The notes under the pieces were generated by a model that was not told the DNA's origin, did not search any database, and saw only the letters and a list, made by a program, of their open reading frames with translations. A stretch of 64,000 nucleotides of DNA from Proteobacteria bacterium UBA981 (GTDB lineage Bacteria > Pseudomonadota > Gammaproteobacteria > Ga0077536). The stretch spans positions 23,892 through 87,891 of the forward strand of contig DBBP01000017.1 of assembly GCA_002292285.1 (NCBI GenBank), read 5' to 3'. Below, in pieces: positions 36,596 through 43,858 of the stretch. Both the position numbers and the translations under genes were made by a program. Numbering within the stretch: the first letter of the stretch is position 1; every line of letters begins with the position of its first letter.

Positions 36596-37129
36596 ATGGC
36601 CCACAGCACGTCCCGTTACACACTGACTGCGATCCTGTTTCACTGGCTGACAGCGGTTCTCGTTGTCGCACTGTTGGCCATCGGGTGGTACATGGTTGAG
36701 TTGCCTAAAGGCGCCAGCCGCGGCGATTTTTTCCAACTGCACAAATCCATCGGCCTCAGTGTATTTGTGCTGTTGTGGGCGCGTTTGGCATGGCGCTTGT
36801 CTCACCCGCCGCCTGAGTTGCCTACAACGCTCGCCAGGTGGCAGCGTTACGTCGCGAAAGTAGTGCACTTGGCGTTCTACGTTCTGCTCATCGCGCAACC
36901 GCTAAGCGGCTATCTGTCAGCATCTTTCAGTGGTTACCGGACCGCCTGGTTTGGCGTGCCCCTGCCATATTGGAGCTGGCGCGACGCGCCATTGAACGAA
37001 CTGTTCACAGAGATTCACGTCGTTGGCTCAATTTGCCTTGTGTTGCTCCTGGTCATGCATCTTCTCGGCAGCCTTTCGCATCTTGTGCAAGGTGATTCTG
37101 CGCTGTTCAAGCGCATGTGGCCGTGGTGA
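36596..37129 (+). CDS. Cytochrome b561 family protein
   Basis: This 177-residue integral membrane protein has four predicted helices and the conserved His residues for two b hemes (LFHWLTAVL, QLHKSIGLS, VVHLAFYVL, EIHVVGSI and LVMHLLGSL). Family members such as CybB move electrons from quinol to acceptors; CybB has been shown to be a superoxide oxidase in E. coli. It is transcribed alone, divergent from the L,D-transpeptidase operon. Confidence 0.9.
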   Translation: MAHSTSRYTLTAILFHWLTAVLVVALLAIGWYMVELPKGASRGDFFQLHKSIGLSVFVLLWARLAWRLSHPPPELPTTLARWQRYVAKVVHLAFYVLLIAQPLSGYLSASFSGYRTAWFGVPLPYWSWRDAPLNELFTEIHVVGSICLVLLLVMHLLGSLSHLVQGDSALFKRMWPW

Positions 37130-37271
37130 GATGAGGAAGCTGGCGAACACCCGCCAGTTCGACTTCTCGCGAGAGCAGAATTTCCGCGCCGACTTATAGT
37201 ATTGTCGTTGCCGACGCCCATGCAGTACCGCATCCAGTCAGCGGTCCTGCGTTCATTAGTGAGGAAGTGCC

Positions 37272-37571
37272 ATGGACGAGAAAACCCAGCTCGAGATCGA
37301 AGCCGCGACATATCGACGGCTGCGAGATTTTTTGCGAGAAAACACCGATGTACAAAACATTGATCTCATGAATCTCGCAGGATTTTGTCGTAACTGCCTG
37401 TCAAAATGGTACCGCTCTGAAGCCGAATCGCGCGGCACGGAAATCGATTACGACCAGGCGCGTGAACTCATTTACGGCATGCCTTACGACGAGTGGAAGT
37501 CGCGCTTTCAAGGTCAGGCATCGGCCGATCAGCAGGCCAAGTTCGCCGAGCGGGAAAAGCAGCAATCTTGA
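37272..37571 (+). CDS. DUF1244 family protein
   Basis: This 99-residue soluble protein belongs to the DUF1244 family, small all-helical proteins widespread in proteobacteria. Conserved segments are RLRDFLRENTDVQNIDLMNL, the FCRNCLSKW motif with two Cys, and YGMPYDEWK. No enzyme activity is assigned to the family. The C-terminal 20 residues are Gln/Lys/Glu-rich and probably disordered. It has a GAGGAAG ribosome-binding site just upstream and appears monocistronic. Confidence 0.88.
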   Translation: MDEKTQLEIEAATYRRLRDFLRENTDVQNIDLMNLAGFCRNCLSKWYRSEAESRGTEIDYDQARELIYGMPYDEWKSRFQGQASADQQAKFAEREKQQS

Positions 37572-37664
37572 CCCTGAAGCGACTCTCAAGATAAGCCTTG
37601 GGGGACATTCAAGTCTTGCAAACGGGGGCACAGCGCGGAGCCTATGCAAAGCCGGCGGCGAATC

Positions 37665-37672
37665 TGCCGGCA
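37665..37672. promoter_or_regulatory. Palindrome TGCCGGCA at the regulator start codon
   Basis: The perfect 8-bp palindrome TGCCGGCA ends on the A of the ATG of the NarL-type regulator gene. Two further copies lie about 750 bp downstream, in front of the TonB receptor. This spacing suggests an operator for autoregulation, but the same octamer also occurs inside hldE and cdsA. Confidence 0.3.
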
Positions 37673-38313
37673 TGACCCAGACGCTCTCTATTTTGTTGGT
37701 TGATGCGCACCCGGTCGTAAGGGTTGGCGCTCGCTCGCTGTTGGAAGCTGAACCCGGCATGTACGTCGCGGACGAAGCAGAAAGCGGCGAGAACGCCTGC
37801 CGCAAGTACATCGACCGACCCGCCGATGTGGTCGTCATCGATTTGGATCTGCCCGGCATCGGTGGTTTGGAAGCCATTCGTCGCATCAAGTCACGTCACC
37901 ACGAGGCACGAATTCTGGTCTTTACCGGCCACCATGAGACCGTATTCGTGGAGCAATCGCTGCAGGCGGGCGCGCGGGGATATTTGGGTAAACACTGCGC
38001 CGGTGCGGCGCTGCTCGAGGCTAACAGTCTGGTTGGGAACGGTGGTATTTATATCGAGCCGGACATTGCGCAACGCCTCGCGGTGCGCAAGACAACCGGC
38101 ATTGAGACACCCTTTGAACTGCTTTCAACCCGGGAATTTGAGATATTTTGCTTACTTGCCGAAGGGCTAAGCGTCAATCAGGTCTCGATTCGCTTGTCGT
38201 TGAGTAGCAAGACCGTCGCAAATTACGCAACGCAGATAAAAAGTAAACTCGATGTGCATACGATTGCCGAGCTTGCACGTATGGCGATCCGGCACGGGAT
38301 TGTGTCAATCTAA
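37672..38313 (+). CDS. NarL/FixJ-family response regulator (orphan)
   Basis: The 213-residue protein starts at ATG 37672 and has an N-terminal receiver domain (1-120) and a C-terminal LuxR-type helix-turn-helix (about 145-210: LSTREFEIFCLLAEGLSVNQVS, SKTVANYATQIKSKL). Asp57 in IDLDLPG is the phosphoacceptor and Lys107 the conserved lysine. The usual acidic pair is reduced to Asp11-Ala12 (LLVDAHP). No histidine kinase gene is near. A direct target could be the TonB-dependent receptor downstream, based on shared palindromes. Confidence 0.9.
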   Translation: MTQTLSILLVDAHPVVRVGARSLLEAEPGMYVADEAESGENACRKYIDRPADVVVIDLDLPGIGGLEAIRRIKSRHHEARILVFTGHHETVFVEQSLQAGARGYLGKHCAGAALLEANSLVGNGGIYIEPDIAQRLAVRKTTGIETPFELLSTREFEIFCLLAEGLSVNQVSIRLSLSSKTVANYATQIKSKLDVHTIAELARMAIRHGIVSI

Positions 38314-38395
38314 GTTCCGCCAACGCTTGTCTAATATCATTAATCTTCTGTCTGCACACCGCTCTTTTCAGGCACTCCGGTTAGAATTGGCCAGC

Positions 38396-38460
38396 GCCGG
38401 TGAAGTTTGCCGGCACCGGCGAATTCGACGGCGAAATTTCAACGCGAAAATTGCCGGCAC
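38396..38460. promoter_or_regulatory. Candidate operator region upstream of the TonB receptor
   Basis: Two identical TTGCCGGCAC decamers (38407-38416 and 38451-38460) lie 44 bp apart, each containing the palindrome TGCCGGCA. The first also sits in a hairpin (GCCGGTG 38396-38402 with CACCGGC 38414-38420). Between them are three loosely repeated CGGCGAA/CGCGAAA segments. This 198-nt spacer before the leader frame holds no other recognisable gene. Confidence 0.4.
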
Positions 38461-38512
38461 AATCTCAACATCAACCACTCGCTAGTCGACGGGCACCAGT
38501 CTGGGAGCTGAA

Positions 38513-38611
38513 ATGTATTTTTACCAGTTCAGTTCGAATCGTGATCGCTGGGCGCCAATTGCGGTGGCCATAGCCTGCTTCGCAACAAATGTATCGGCGG
38601 AATCCAGATGA
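38513..38611 (+). CDS. Small leader frame coupled to the TonB receptor gene
   Basis: A 32-codon frame begins at ATG 38513, five nt after GGGAG (38503-38507), and ends in a TGA that overlaps the receptor ATG as ATGA. The peptide starts MYFYQFSSNRDRW, followed by a hydrophobic stretch (APIAVAIACFATNVSA), so it looks like a signal peptide with almost nothing after it. The receptor has its own signal peptide in another frame. It could be a coupling or leader peptide, or the relic of an alternative start separated by a frameshift. Confidence 0.45.
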   Translation: MYFYQFSSNRDRWAPIAVAIACFATNVSAESR

Positions 38612-41091
38612 CGGCGCCGAGCATCGTTTCACGTACCACGTTGGTGTCCGTCATGGTCGCGTATCTGCTTATCGTCCCGTTAACGGTTAACGCCGAACAG
38701 GTCGATGAGGAGGTCGTCGTCGTTGCCACCACCCCAGCTGGTGGCGTTGGCCAAAATGTCGAAAAACTCCCGTTCAACGTCCAAGTCAGCAGCGCGACTG
38801 ATCTGGCGCGCAGTCAGGTTCTCGATCTGACCGACTTCCTTGCGACCAATCTTGGCAGCGTGAATATCAACTCAGCGCAAAGCAATCCATTACAACCTGA
38901 CGTCCAATACCGTGGCTACGCTGCGTCGCCGCTACTTGGGCTTTCGCAGGGGATCGCGGTGTACCAGAACGGGAGCCGGATTAATGAGCCTTTCGGAGAC
39001 GCTGTCAATTGGGATCTGATACCGCAGTCAGCGATACATCGCATTAGCCTGATCGGCGGCAGCAATCCGTTATTCGGGTTGAATACGCTCGGCGGCGCTT
39101 TATCGATCGAGATGAAAAACGGCTTTAACTTCGAAGGCCTTGAGGCACAGATTTCTGGTGGTGCCTGGGAGAGGGTGGTTGTGCACGGCCAGGCGGGCGG
39201 CAACGACGGGCGTTTCGGCTACTACATTAACGCGAGCTATTTCGAGGAAGGTGGGTGGCGTGACTTGTCGGATTCCGACGTTGTGAATGTACTCGCTTCT
39301 GCAAGTTATCGTGGCGACAACGGTCGCCTCGACTTTACGACGCAACACGGTGACAGCGATTTGCGTGGCAATGGCTCTTCGCCATTGGGCTTATTGGAGC
39401 TTGACCGCGCAGCCGTGTTTACAGCGCCGGATATTACCGACAACACCATGACGATGGTCAATGTAACTGGAGCGTATGAATTCAGCGATTCTGTTAGCGC
39501 GAACGTCAGTGGATTTTATCGCCGCAATAAGACGGCGTCGTTTAACGGTGACGGTTCGGACTTGCTCGTTTGTGAGTTGGGCTCTGGCGCCTTTCTGCTC
39601 GATGAGTTCGACGAGTCAGCATTCGATTCAATTGGGTTCGATGACGACGATGTCTGTAGCGATAACGTACTCGGTGCTAATGATCCTGCTGACCTCGAAA
39701 GAATTCTCACCGCCGGCTTTGGCCCCACTGGGGCGAGTATTGATGTAGATGATTTGACGGGTACTCTGAGCGGTACAGGAGTCCTTGCAGACTCGGCGAT
39801 AAACAATACTTCGCAGCGGAAACAGCGTAGCTACGGGGGTGATTTGCAATTTAATTTTTCGCGCACGCTGTTTGGCCACGTGAACGCCTTCACGCTGGGC
39901 TTCGGTTACTACCGCGGCGCAGTACGTTTTGAGTCAGCCACCGAGCTCGCGACTCTCGACCCCCGCACGCGAAGTACCGAAGGCCGCGGCGTGGGTACTT
40001 TCTTGTCTGGAGACGCAACCAACGTCAGCACCTCGAGCGATACGCTGAGTGTCTACTTCAACGACGCGTTGGACCTTACGGAGCGTTTGACGCTTACCCT
40101 CGGCGGACGCTTCAACAGCACGGAAGTTGAGCTCGCCGATCGCTCCTCAATGCGCCCGGAACTGAACGGTGAACATACCTTCAGGCGCTTTAACCCTGCC
40201 GTTGGGGCGACCTATGATGTTTCCTCCGATCTCAATATCTACGCCGGCTACAGTGAGTCTTCGCGCGCCCCCACACCGATTGAATTGGCCTGCAACGAAG
40301 GTGTTTTTTCAATTGCACGCCGGAACGCCGCGGCCGCTGGACGGGACCCCGACGACATTGATTTCGAGTGTCGCTTGCCCAACGCGTTCCTTGCAGACCC
40401 ACCGCTTGATGACATTATCGCCAGCACCGTGGAGTTTGGGCTGCGGGGGCAGTTGGGTGAGGTCCGGCATCGTCTCGGATATTTTCACACGGACAACCGC
40501 AACGACATCCTTTTTCAAACCACCGGGCGGGGCCGTGGCCTGTTCGCCAATGTCGATAAAACGCGCCGTCAGGGATTGGAAACAGCATTCAGTGGCACGC
40601 TCGGTGCGCTCGACTGGGACCTGTCCTACACGTTCTTGCGAGCCACCTTCGAGGACGGATTTACCGTTCTAAGTCCCAACCATCCGCAGGCCGACGATGA
40701 TGGTGCCTTGTTCGTTGAACAGGGCAATAGCATCCCGGGTGTGCCGGACCACCAGTTTAAATTTATCGGCGATTATCCACTGCCCTTCAACGCGCGTATG
40801 GGCATTGAGGTTATCTACAACTCGGGACAATACCTGCGCGGCGACGAAGCGAACCTGCTTAGCAAAACTGATGACTATGCGATCGTGAACTGGCGCGTCA
40901 GCGTGCCACTCAATCCGCGCGTTGAATTGTTTGCGCGCGTCAGCAACGTATTCGATGCCGAGTACGAGAATTTCGGATTACTGGGCGAGGATCCGAGCGA
41001 GGTCCTGCCCGGCATTACGCATAACAGCACCGTCTTTCTCGGATCGGGAGCACCGCGTGGAGGCTGGGTGGGCTTGCGCATGACCCTGTAA
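38608..41091 (+). CDS. TonB-dependent outer-membrane receptor
   Basis: The 827-residue protein has a signal peptide (about 1-30, ending VNA), a plug domain (about 50-165: LPFNVQVSSATDLARS, GSNPLFGLNTLGGAL) and a 22-strand barrel. The end has the expected SNVFDAEYENFG box and a terminal hydrophobic strand. No STN signalling domain precedes the plug. A long acidic insert near residues 318-372 carries clusters of Asp/Glu and two Cys (GFDDDDVCSDN). The substrate is unknown. The convergent neighbours are PQQ-alcohol-dehydrogenase-associated proteins, so a metal or metallophore is possible but unproven. Confidence 0.93.
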   Translation: MTAPSIVSRTTLVSVMVAYLLIVPLTVNAEQVDEEVVVVATTPAGGVGQNVEKLPFNVQVSSATDLARSQVLDLTDFLATNLGSVNINSAQSNPLQPDVQYRGYAASPLLGLSQGIAVYQNGSRINEPFGDAVNWDLIPQSAIHRISLIGGSNPLFGLNTLGGALSIEMKNGFNFEGLEAQISGGAWERVVVHGQAGGNDGRFGYYINASYFEEGGWRDLSDSDVVNVLASASYRGDNGRLDFTTQHGDSDLRGNGSSPLGLLELDRAAVFTAPDITDNTMTMVNVTGAYEFSDSVSANVSGFYRRNKTASFNGDGSDLLVCELGSGAFLLDEFDESAFDSIGFDDDDVCSDNVLGANDPADLERILTAGFGPTGASIDVDDLTGTLSGTGVLADSAINNTSQRKQRSYGGDLQFNFSRTLFGHVNAFTLGFGYYRGAVRFESATELATLDPRTRSTEGRGVGTFLSGDATNVSTSSDTLSVYFNDALDLTERLTLTLGGRFNSTEVELADRSSMRPELNGEHTFRRFNPAVGATYDVSSDLNIYAGYSESSRAPTPIELACNEGVFSIARRNAAAAGRDPDDIDFECRLPNAFLADPPLDDIIASTVEFGLRGQLGEVRHRLGYFHTDNRNDILFQTTGRGRGLFANVDKTRRQGLETAFSGTLGALDWDLSYTFLRATFEDGFTVLSPNHPQADDDGALFVEQGNSIPGVPDHQFKFIGDYPLPFNARMGIEVIYNSGQYLRGDEANLLSKTDDYAIVNWRVSVPLNPRVELFARVSNVFDAEYENFGLLGEDPSEVLPGITHNSTVFLGSGAPRGGWVGLRMTL

Positions 41092-41123
41092 AGCGACTGC
41101 GAGACAAACGCCAGTACGTCATT

Positions 41124-41141
41124 GCCTGGCGTGCGCCAGGC
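41124..41141. terminator. Inverted repeat between convergent genes
   Basis: GCCTGGC and GCCAGGC form a 7-bp stem with loop GTGC in the 58-nt space between the convergent TonB-receptor and beta-propeller genes. It could end both transcripts, but there is no T-run on either side. Confidence 0.35.
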
Positions 41142-41149
41142 CGCCCGGG

Positions 41150-42094
41150 CTAATCGTCAATCGCCACGCCCCAGGGGAATTTTCCGACGGCAATAGTGGC
41201 GACGACGGTGTTGGTTTCAGTGTCGATGACTGAAATCTGGTGATCAACGCCGTCCGTGCTGTACAGACGCTTGCCATCACGACTGAGCGCCAGCCCCCAA
41301 ACTCGTTTGCCGACTGCAATGGCTTTGATGAGTTGGAGATCGTGGGCGTCGAGAACGAATATCTGGTTTGCTCTCCCTCCGGCGACGAATAAACGCTGCC
41401 CGTCGCGACTCACCAGGACGTCCTTCGGCTTGGCCTTGTCATCGCCGAGGGAGGTTTTGGCCAGGACTTTGCCGCTGGCGATATCGATTTTTTTGACTTC
41501 TCCGCTAATCTCCGACGTCGCGTAGGCGATCTTGCTGTCCGCACTGAAAGTCGCCGCGCGCGGTCGTGCGCCCACCAGAATGTTGGTTTCAATTGTGTGT
41601 TCGGGGATCAGGATGACGTGCAGCATGTTGGTTGATTCGCTGGTCACGATGGCGCGCTTTCCATCCGGTGACAGGGCGACACCTTCTGGCTCAATACCGA
41701 CTTCGATTTCCGCGATTAGCGCTCCACTGGCCGGATCGAAAACAGATGCCTTGGCGTCTTCTTCGTTGGAGATGTAAAGGTTGCCGTTTGTGTGGACCGC
41801 GAAAGCCTCAGGGTCGTCACCGCTCGCGAAACTGCGCACGACTTTCATCGTAACCGGGTCAATGACGGCAATCGCATTGTCTCCACTAATGGCTACGTAG
41901 ACCTCCTTCCCGTCCGGTGACACACCGACGCCTCGTGGCCTTTTGCCGACAGGGATGGTTTCAATTACCTGGTTCGTCGCGCTATCAATAACGCTGACGC
42001 TATCGGCGTGTTCGTTCGATACAAACACCCGACCGGTGGCCGCGAACAGATTGGTACTTAACAGGATCAGGGTAAACAGGGCAGTGATACGCAT
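41150..42094 (-). CDS. YVTN beta-propeller protein, PQQ-dehydrogenase-associated type
   Basis: Start at ATG 42094, with GGAG seven nt upstream; the open frame continues further but loses the signal peptide. The 314-residue precursor has a signal peptide (about 1-19, LFAATG) and seven 40-residue blades of the YVTN/SMP-30 type (for example VFVSNEHADSVSVID, KRLYSTDGVDHQISVID). It fits the family described as PQQ-dependent catabolism-associated beta-propeller proteins, found beside PQQ alcohol dehydrogenases. It is periplasmic; the ligand is unknown. It follows the substrate-binding protein gene by 43 nt, so the two form one transcript. Confidence 0.85.
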   Translation of the reverse strand: MRITALFTLILLSTNLFAATGRVFVSNEHADSVSVIDSATNQVIETIPVGKRPRGVGVSPDGKEVYVAISGDNAIAVIDPVTMKVVRSFASGDDPEAFAVHTNGNLYISNEEDAKASVFDPASGALIAEIEVGIEPEGVALSPDGKRAIVTSESTNMLHVILIPEHTIETNILVGARPRAATFSADSKIAYATSEISGEVKKIDIASGKVLAKTSLGDDKAKPKDVLVSRDGQRLFVAGGRANQIFVLDAHDLQLIKAIAVGKRVWGLALSRDGKRLYSTDGVDHQISVIDTETNTVVATIAVGKFPWGVAIDD

Positions 42095-42137
42095 GGGGTA
42101 CTCCATCAGATAGGTGGGTAAATTGCCGATGTTCGAG

Positions 42138-42974
42138 TTATTTGCGACAGTCAGCCAGGCCGAGGCTGTCGAGGTTACTTGCCGCCACGATGCCGGCCAC
42201 CGGAGCTTCACCAACAATTTTGCCATCTTCAATCAATAGCAATGGTTGGCGCAGTTGGCCGGTGTTGCGGAAACTGAGATCTACGCCTTTTTGACCATCA
42301 AATGCTAAGTCAGTATGTAAGGCTTCCAGCACCGTCGATGATTCCGCGACACCGAGGCGGGCAATTGTATCGGCGAGTAGTTTGACCGCGGCCCAGCCGG
42401 CCCAGGCCGCATCGCTCATCGACCGCCCCACGCGCTTGGTATAGCGCTTGTTGAGTTGCGCGGCGGCATATTTTCGAAAACGAGGGTGCCAGGCCTGGGC
42501 GATAGCCTCAGAACCAGGCCGTTTGCGGCGCCACTGCTGCAAGGCGTCATCTAACATGGCGAGACTTGGGAGCGTGTGCAACAAATTGGGCTGACAGGCT
42601 TCGCGCAAATCATCGTCAGCTGCGCTGACATTGAAAACCGGTGTATCGAAAGCTAATTCCGACACGCGTAGCAGGCGCAGTGGTGAGACATCGGCGATTA
42701 TCGCGACGCCATTCAGCGCAAGCGCGTCGGCCTGATCGTTTGCGTTTACTAACTCGTATCGCAAGCGAAGAAATTTGCCCTGCGCATTAGCTTCGTCCAG
42801 TCCTTGCATCGCCCCGTGCCAACTGTCGGTGTCGCGTTCGCCAAGGTAGGTGATGCGTACGCTCAGCGGGTCGGCTGCCCACCCCACAACGGGAACCATA
42901 AACATCACCACAAGAGCCAGCGTTCGCAGCACGCTGCAACCGGGCGAGGAAGAAAATTTCAGAGTCGGGGTCAT
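42138..42974 (-). CDS. ABC-type substrate-binding protein, PQQ-alcohol-dehydrogenase system
   Basis: The 278-residue precursor has a signal peptide (ending GWAA-D). After it comes LSVRITYLG, typical of the substrate-binding family annotated with PQQ-dependent alcohol dehydrogenase systems. DAAWAGWAAVKLLADTIAR and the C-terminal SLGLADCRK also match. Compared with the usual members it is short: the central lobe between the ALPSxAML and AWHPRF segments is compressed. No permease, ATPase or PQQ dehydrogenase is next to it. Related proteins in methylotrophs and Pseudomonas are linked to lanthanide uptake or alcohol oxidation; here the role is inferred. Confidence 0.75.
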   Translation of the reverse strand: MTPTLKFSSSPGCSVLRTLALVVMFMVPVVGWAADPLSVRITYLGERDTDSWHGAMQGLDEANAQGKFLRLRYELVNANDQADALALNGVAIIADVSPLRLLRVSELAFDTPVFNVSAADDDLREACQPNLLHTLPSLAMLDDALQQWRRKRPGSEAIAQAWHPRFRKYAAAQLNKRYTKRVGRSMSDAAWAGWAAVKLLADTIARLGVAESSTVLEALHTDLAFDGQKGVDLSFRNTGQLRQPLLLIEDGKIVGEAPVAGIVAASNLDSLGLADCRK

Positions 42975-43028
42975 CGTGCAGTGGTTCCGTATAAGGATGT
43001 CTTCAAACTGTCTCGTCCTTGGAGTCTC

Positions 43029-43102
43029 CGCGACTCGATTTGTTCAATAGATGAGAATGAGTTGCATTTGTCGATCGCAAAGTCGCGCTGGTTTTTTTTT
43101 TT
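43029..43102 (+). terminator. Dyad followed by a T11 run in the AOR upstream region
   Basis: CGCGACT (43029-43035) and AGTCGCG (43081-43087) are a perfect 7-bp inverted repeat around a 45-nt loop, followed after CTGG by eleven T (43092-43102). This has the layout of an intrinsic terminator or attenuator for plus-strand transcripts, but the loop is long. The homopolymer may also be a sequencing weak point. Confidence 0.35.
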
Positions 43103-43192
43103 GAATCTAGTTAGTCTGAACGCGCTGCTCGTGCAGTGTCGGCGCGCGCATTTTAGGCGATCGTTGGGGGGATTTCCCGGACTCTAATTACT

Positions 43193-43274
43193 GCGGTCTG
43201 GGAGCGTTTGAAAGATCAAATAACGACGTTCGGCTAACACCGCAACAACTTTAAACGTAATACCAACAGACCGC
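43193..43274 (+). ncRNA. Predicted structured leader element upstream of the AOR operon
   Basis: Two nested perfect helices can be drawn. The outer stem pairs GCGGTCTG (43193-43200) with CAGACCGC (43267-43274). The inner stem pairs CGTTTGAAAG (43205-43214) with CTTTAAACG (43249-43257), nine pairs with one bulged G. A 34-nt apical loop remains. The element lies 94 nt before the ferredoxin ATG. The 393-nt region between the substrate-binding protein and the operon holds this element, the T11 dyad and a proximal hairpin, and no gene. I could not match it to the molybdenum-cofactor riboswitch or any other known class. Confidence 0.45.
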
Positions 43275-43331
43275 CAAATACGCGTGCACGGTTTGAGCAT
43301 CGACCGGCCAATAGTTTTTTAATGATTCGCA

Positions 43332-43348
43332 GACGCTCCCGAAGCGTC
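43332..43348 (+). promoter_or_regulatory. Hairpin next to the AOR ribosome-binding site
   Basis: GACGCT and AGCGTC form a 6-bp stem with loop CCCGA ending 6 nt before the strong GAGGAG ribosome-binding site of the ferredoxin gene. It may affect mRNA stability or ribosome access. Confidence 0.4.
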
Positions 43349-43367
43349 GAAAGTGAGGAGAGACCCT

Positions 43368-43835
43368 ATGCTGAAAGCCCTGCAACTTGAGCCTGAAAAG
43401 TGCACCGGCTGCCTGCAATGCGAGATGGCTTGTTCCTACGAGAATGAGGGTGTCTTTAACCCCTCGAAATCGCGCATCAAGGTGTTCACTTTTCACGACG
43501 AAGGACGTTTTGCACCCTATACGTGTTCGCAGTGTTCTGAAGCGTGGTGTTTACATGCGTGCCCGGTCGAGGCGATTGTCGTCAACGAGAAAACCGGCTC
43601 GAAAGATGTCATTGAAGACATTTGTGTGGGCTGCAAAGTCTGTACGATTGCCTGCCCGTTCGGCACTGTGAATTACAACGCCGATTCCGGCAAGGTCATC
43701 AAGTGCGACCTGTGCGGCGGCGAACCTGCGTGCGCAGAGGCTTGCCCGACAGACGCCATCACCTATGTCGATGCCGACCATACCGGCTTGGAGCGTATGC
43801 GAGCGCATGCTGCCCAGACTGTCTCGAAAAGCTGA
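43368..43835 (+). CDS. aorA: AOR polyferredoxin subunit (four 4Fe-4S clusters)
   Basis: The start is ATG 43368 behind GAGGAGAG. The 155-residue protein carries sixteen Cys in four motifs: CTGCLQCEMAC (residues 12-22), CSQCSEAWCLHAC, CVGCKVCTIAC and CDLCGGEPACAEAC. This predicts four [4Fe-4S] clusters. It matches the small electron-transfer subunit AorA of the Aromatoleum-type tungsten aldehyde oxidoreductase, which forms a polymeric electron wire carrying AorB subunits. It is cytoplasmic (no signal peptide). The catalytic subunit gene follows after 23 nt. Confidence 0.88.
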   Translation: MLKALQLEPEKCTGCLQCEMACSYENEGVFNPSKSRIKVFTFHDEGRFAPYTCSQCSEAWCLHACPVEAIVVNEKTGSKDVIEDICVGCKVCTIACPFGTVNYNADSGKVIKCDLCGGEPACAEACPTDAITYVDADHTGLERMRAHAAQTVSKS

Positions 43836-43858
43836 TTTGAAGTCTTAGGAGAACTCCA

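Noticed and set aside
38407..38460. CRISPR-like repeats
   Set aside because: Only two short copies with one 34-bp spacer; no cas genes. A regulatory palindrome is the better reading.
42138..42974. Branched-chain amino acid transporter binding protein
   Set aside because: It has the general fold type, but the start and end motifs match the PQQ-associated family and no transporter genes follow.
43193..43274. Known molybdenum-cofactor riboswitch in front of the AOR operon
   Set aside because: The context is right, but the conserved CTGGAAA-type segment of the Moco motif is absent.
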